From assembly GCA_964017065.1 (NCBI GenBank), contig OZ024787.1, positions 3,872,503 to 3,936,502 of the forward strand: a stretch of 64,000 nucleotides of DNA. The letters run 5' to 3'. This stretch comes from Haliclona indistincta. Taxonomy: Eukaryota; Porifera; Demospongiae; Haplosclerida; Chalinidae. Shown in pieces: positions 61,846 to 64,000 of the stretch. The notes below the pieces were generated by a model that had not been told where the DNA came from, did no database searches, and worked only from the letters and a program-made list of their open reading frames with translations. The position numbers and the translations under genes are program-made. Numbering within the stretch: the first letter of the stretch is position 1; every line of letters begins with the position of its first letter.

Positions 61846-62312
61846 AACAGGAACTTAGAATGTCCAGATACTACATTAGCTGTTGGACTTGTGTGTGAGA
61901 CAGGTATAACTTTCAATAAAAATGTGTTAAATAATTTTTTTTGAATGCCATGCACTTACAGAAGATGATGTGGCAGTGACCAATCCTTGTCTAACACGAC
62001 AGTCAACTAAGTCAGTGACCATTGTATCCACTGTAGTTAATCCTACTTGTTCAGCTGATCAACAAGCACTGCTGAGAAGTAAGCTATTCTGTGCAGCTAT
62101 ATACACTGAAACATTTCTACAAATTTTATGCAGCTACAGATGTCAGTTCAACTTCAATTGCAAACGCTCAAGCAGGGTTTGCATGCTCTCCACTTACGTG
62201 GGTGGCTGGAGGTGCTGTTGGAGCTATTCTGAGTGCAGCCATTCTGTCTACAGTGTTTGTAATTATTGCATTCTGCTTTATGAAGAGGAAAAGCTCACAT
62301 CGTAAAATGTAA
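61846..62312 (+). pseudogene. SRCR gene copy 3, 5'-truncated
   Basis: It starts inside the exon for the end of SRCR domain 2 (AGGAACTTAGAATGTCCAGA) and keeps the next two exons (about 61962-62078 and 62134-62312), including the TM helix and HRKM stop. Signal peptide and most of both SRCR domains are missing. The upstream sequence is unrelated. It is therefore a dead fragment, or an assembly junction. Confidence 0.75.
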
Positions 62313-64000
62313 TAAGGAATTCAGTGCTATACCTCTCTAATGAACACAACATGCAGTTATAGAAATTACATCACTTACAGTCCTTGCTATACACGCACAT
62401 AAAATATTCTTGATGTACATTATATTGGATCAATAAAACATTTTAACGAGTAAAAATTAACTAGCAGCAAAATTACTGAAGAATTAACCATCACCAACCA
62501 CCCACCTAGCCTGCATGCAGTTGCAAAGAATTTCAGTTATGTTTCTGTATGGTTAGGAGTTGTCTTAGACTAGATAATTGTCTTAGCTTCTATACAAATT
62601 GAGAGGTATAATTGCATGTATGTAATTGTCAGCTGCTCTGGATGTCACTGTAATCTCCTCTCTGCAATCCTCCACTGTCCATTCAGTTGTCAGGGTTATG
62701 CTCTTCAGGTTGCTGAGCCCCGCAAAATTGCTGCTCATGATCTCTGTTGGGCTGAAGGTATTTCCTTTACTCCTCTCGCAGTGGAGGTCTTGGGTGGATG
62801 GGCCTCTCAGGCTTGCTCTAGCATGTTTTCTTTTAGTAGTCTTAGCATTAGTTACAGTTAATAATTTTTTATCGTTGTTAATATTTCCACTACTATCATG
62901 TACAATGTATAATGCTATTACTATTACTTATTATTGCTATTATTATTAATTATTATTTTACTGACATAGGAGTGTTTTGGAGGACACAGTCCAATGAAGT
63001 AATTGACAGATCTTCAGAAGTAGCTGTGTTTTGGAGGACGCAGTCCACAACGACCTGCAACAAATGCGGAATCCTCTTGTTCCTTTACTTTTGCCAATAT
63101 CTATGCTTTTGCTAGCACCGGTACCGGTCATCCCTACACTTTTAGTTGTTTTTTTTTACTTTACTTGTCCCTGTTACTTTTTGATCACTATTGGTTTGAA
63201 CTTATTAGCTGCATTCCATGTTAGCTGTTATCTCATTTTAAAAACTTTCTAGCGGCAGATGAGAAGGAGCACAGAGATAGCTTTGGGGGAGTGGCCTGGA
63301 GGCGAGGCTACTTCAGAGAGTGAGCCGTGGTGTGTACTCCAGAGAGTAGGGAGCGTGGTGTGACTTTAGAAACGTCTGCAAGCTTTGCCAAAGGTATTTT
63401 CATGCTCAGGACAATCGTTTGATCAATCCTAGATGTCTGGAATCTTGAGAAACGCTAAAACAGCGAAGATCTGCCGCGCCGGCCTCTCCGAGCGGAGTCG
63501 CCATCTTGACTCAGCGATTTTATAGTCGTCAAGCAAGCACTCCATGCGGCTTTCATAGACTTCCTACAATCGCTTACACTTTAGTTTCACTTAGAGATAG
63601 TTAAAATGTATACTGAAAGTATACCTGTAGAGATATGTGCGATAACTCATTTTCACACACGAGTAGCCGCCATCTTAAATTGCGATAATCCCAAATTGGC
63701 GGAGATGATAATATAACGCAAGATAATAACGCCCTGCTTATAAAATGTAGTTAGTGACTTTTAACCGGAGTAGCAGCCATATACTGCTAAAAATGTTCTG
63801 TTGTCAACATCAGTGTGCATGCCGGGTTTCATCCAGAAGGCATTTACATTGTGTGTGCATTAGAGTGTGTACTTATTTACTACCAGAAAATAATTCTCGG
63901 AAATATTTTGTTCTGTGGGTGTTTTCTGTAGTAGCTATATGCTTTGTCGAAACGAATTCAACATGGTTTGCGTAGTTTTAAAGGAATGTGTGGTTTCCTG
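61846..64000 (+). repeat. Near-identical duplication of 48152-50306
   Basis: Offset is 13,694-13,695 throughout. Only a handful of differences were seen: AAGTCAGTG for AAGACAGTG, GAATTAACC for GAATTAGCC, one T fewer in a T run, and GAATGCC for GAATACC. It includes the retroelement relic (62629-62829) and repeat A (63254-64000) and continues beyond the window. Confidence 0.9.

Overview
The window looks like a demosponge (Porifera) nuclear genome, with moderate confidence. It is AT-rich eukaryotic DNA with spliced genes, short introns, TATA boxes and AATAAA signals. The gene families fit: parallel beta-helix surface proteins with a multi-pass C-terminus, SRCR-type receptors, an SNTX-FN3-GTPase protein, a GT14 glycosyltransferase and a METTL25-type methyltransferase. 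It is also unusually full of long hairpin-forming repeats. No bacterial-style operons, rRNA genes or CRISPR arrays are visible.

Layout. 1-1.1 kb: N-terminal fragment of a beta-helix gene, cut by a dispersed repeat. 1.2-6.5 kb: nested repeats (a 1.2 kb 'DB' element split by a 0.94 kb foldback element, a triple repeat and a hAT-like MITE), a pseudogene fragment and a 75-bp minisatellite. 7.1-11.0 kb: intronless gene of 1,292 codons (SNTX-like, FN3, P-loop GTPase, Cys-rich). 11.6-14.3 kb: nested DNA transposon with pol III-like boxes and telomere-like repeats. 14.3-20 kb: no convincing genes; microsatellites and two long hairpins. 20.2-21.4 kb: complete DB element. 21.5-25.3 kb: full-length beta-helix membrane protein (1,239 aa). 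25.4-40.2 kb: cluster of a small secreted protein family (two intact genes, one broken copy, at least six relics). 29.0-43.1 kb: an old tandem duplication of about 5.6 kb per unit. Its junction lies inside exon 9 of the METTL25-like gene, so the left copy (32.6-34.6 kb) is truncated and the right copy (40.4-44.7 kb) is a complete 14-exon gene. 45.4-46.6 kb: another DB element. 47.2-53.3 kb: two SRCR receptor paralogues, the second followed by a Tyr-rich exon that joins in frame. 53.5-55.9 kb: a broken 110-codon ORF, an 'F' repeat and a MITE. 56.0-57.4 kb: GT14 gene with a CCAAT-containing palindrome in its promoter. 57.7-61.2 kb: F elements and two TIR elements. 61.8-64.0 kb: nearly identical copy of 48.2-50.3 kb, running off the window.

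The genes do not form one pathway. Most are surface, secreted or recognition-type families (beta-helix receptors, SRCR receptors, secreted Cys-rich proteins, a branching glycosyltransferase, an SNTX/GTPase protein), beside one housekeeping-type methyltransferase. Duplication and birth-and-death are evident in all multicopy families. Exon structures for the METTL25 and SRCR genes were worked out by hand from splice consensus, reading phase and comparison of paralogues. All family names come from recognised motifs, not from database searches.
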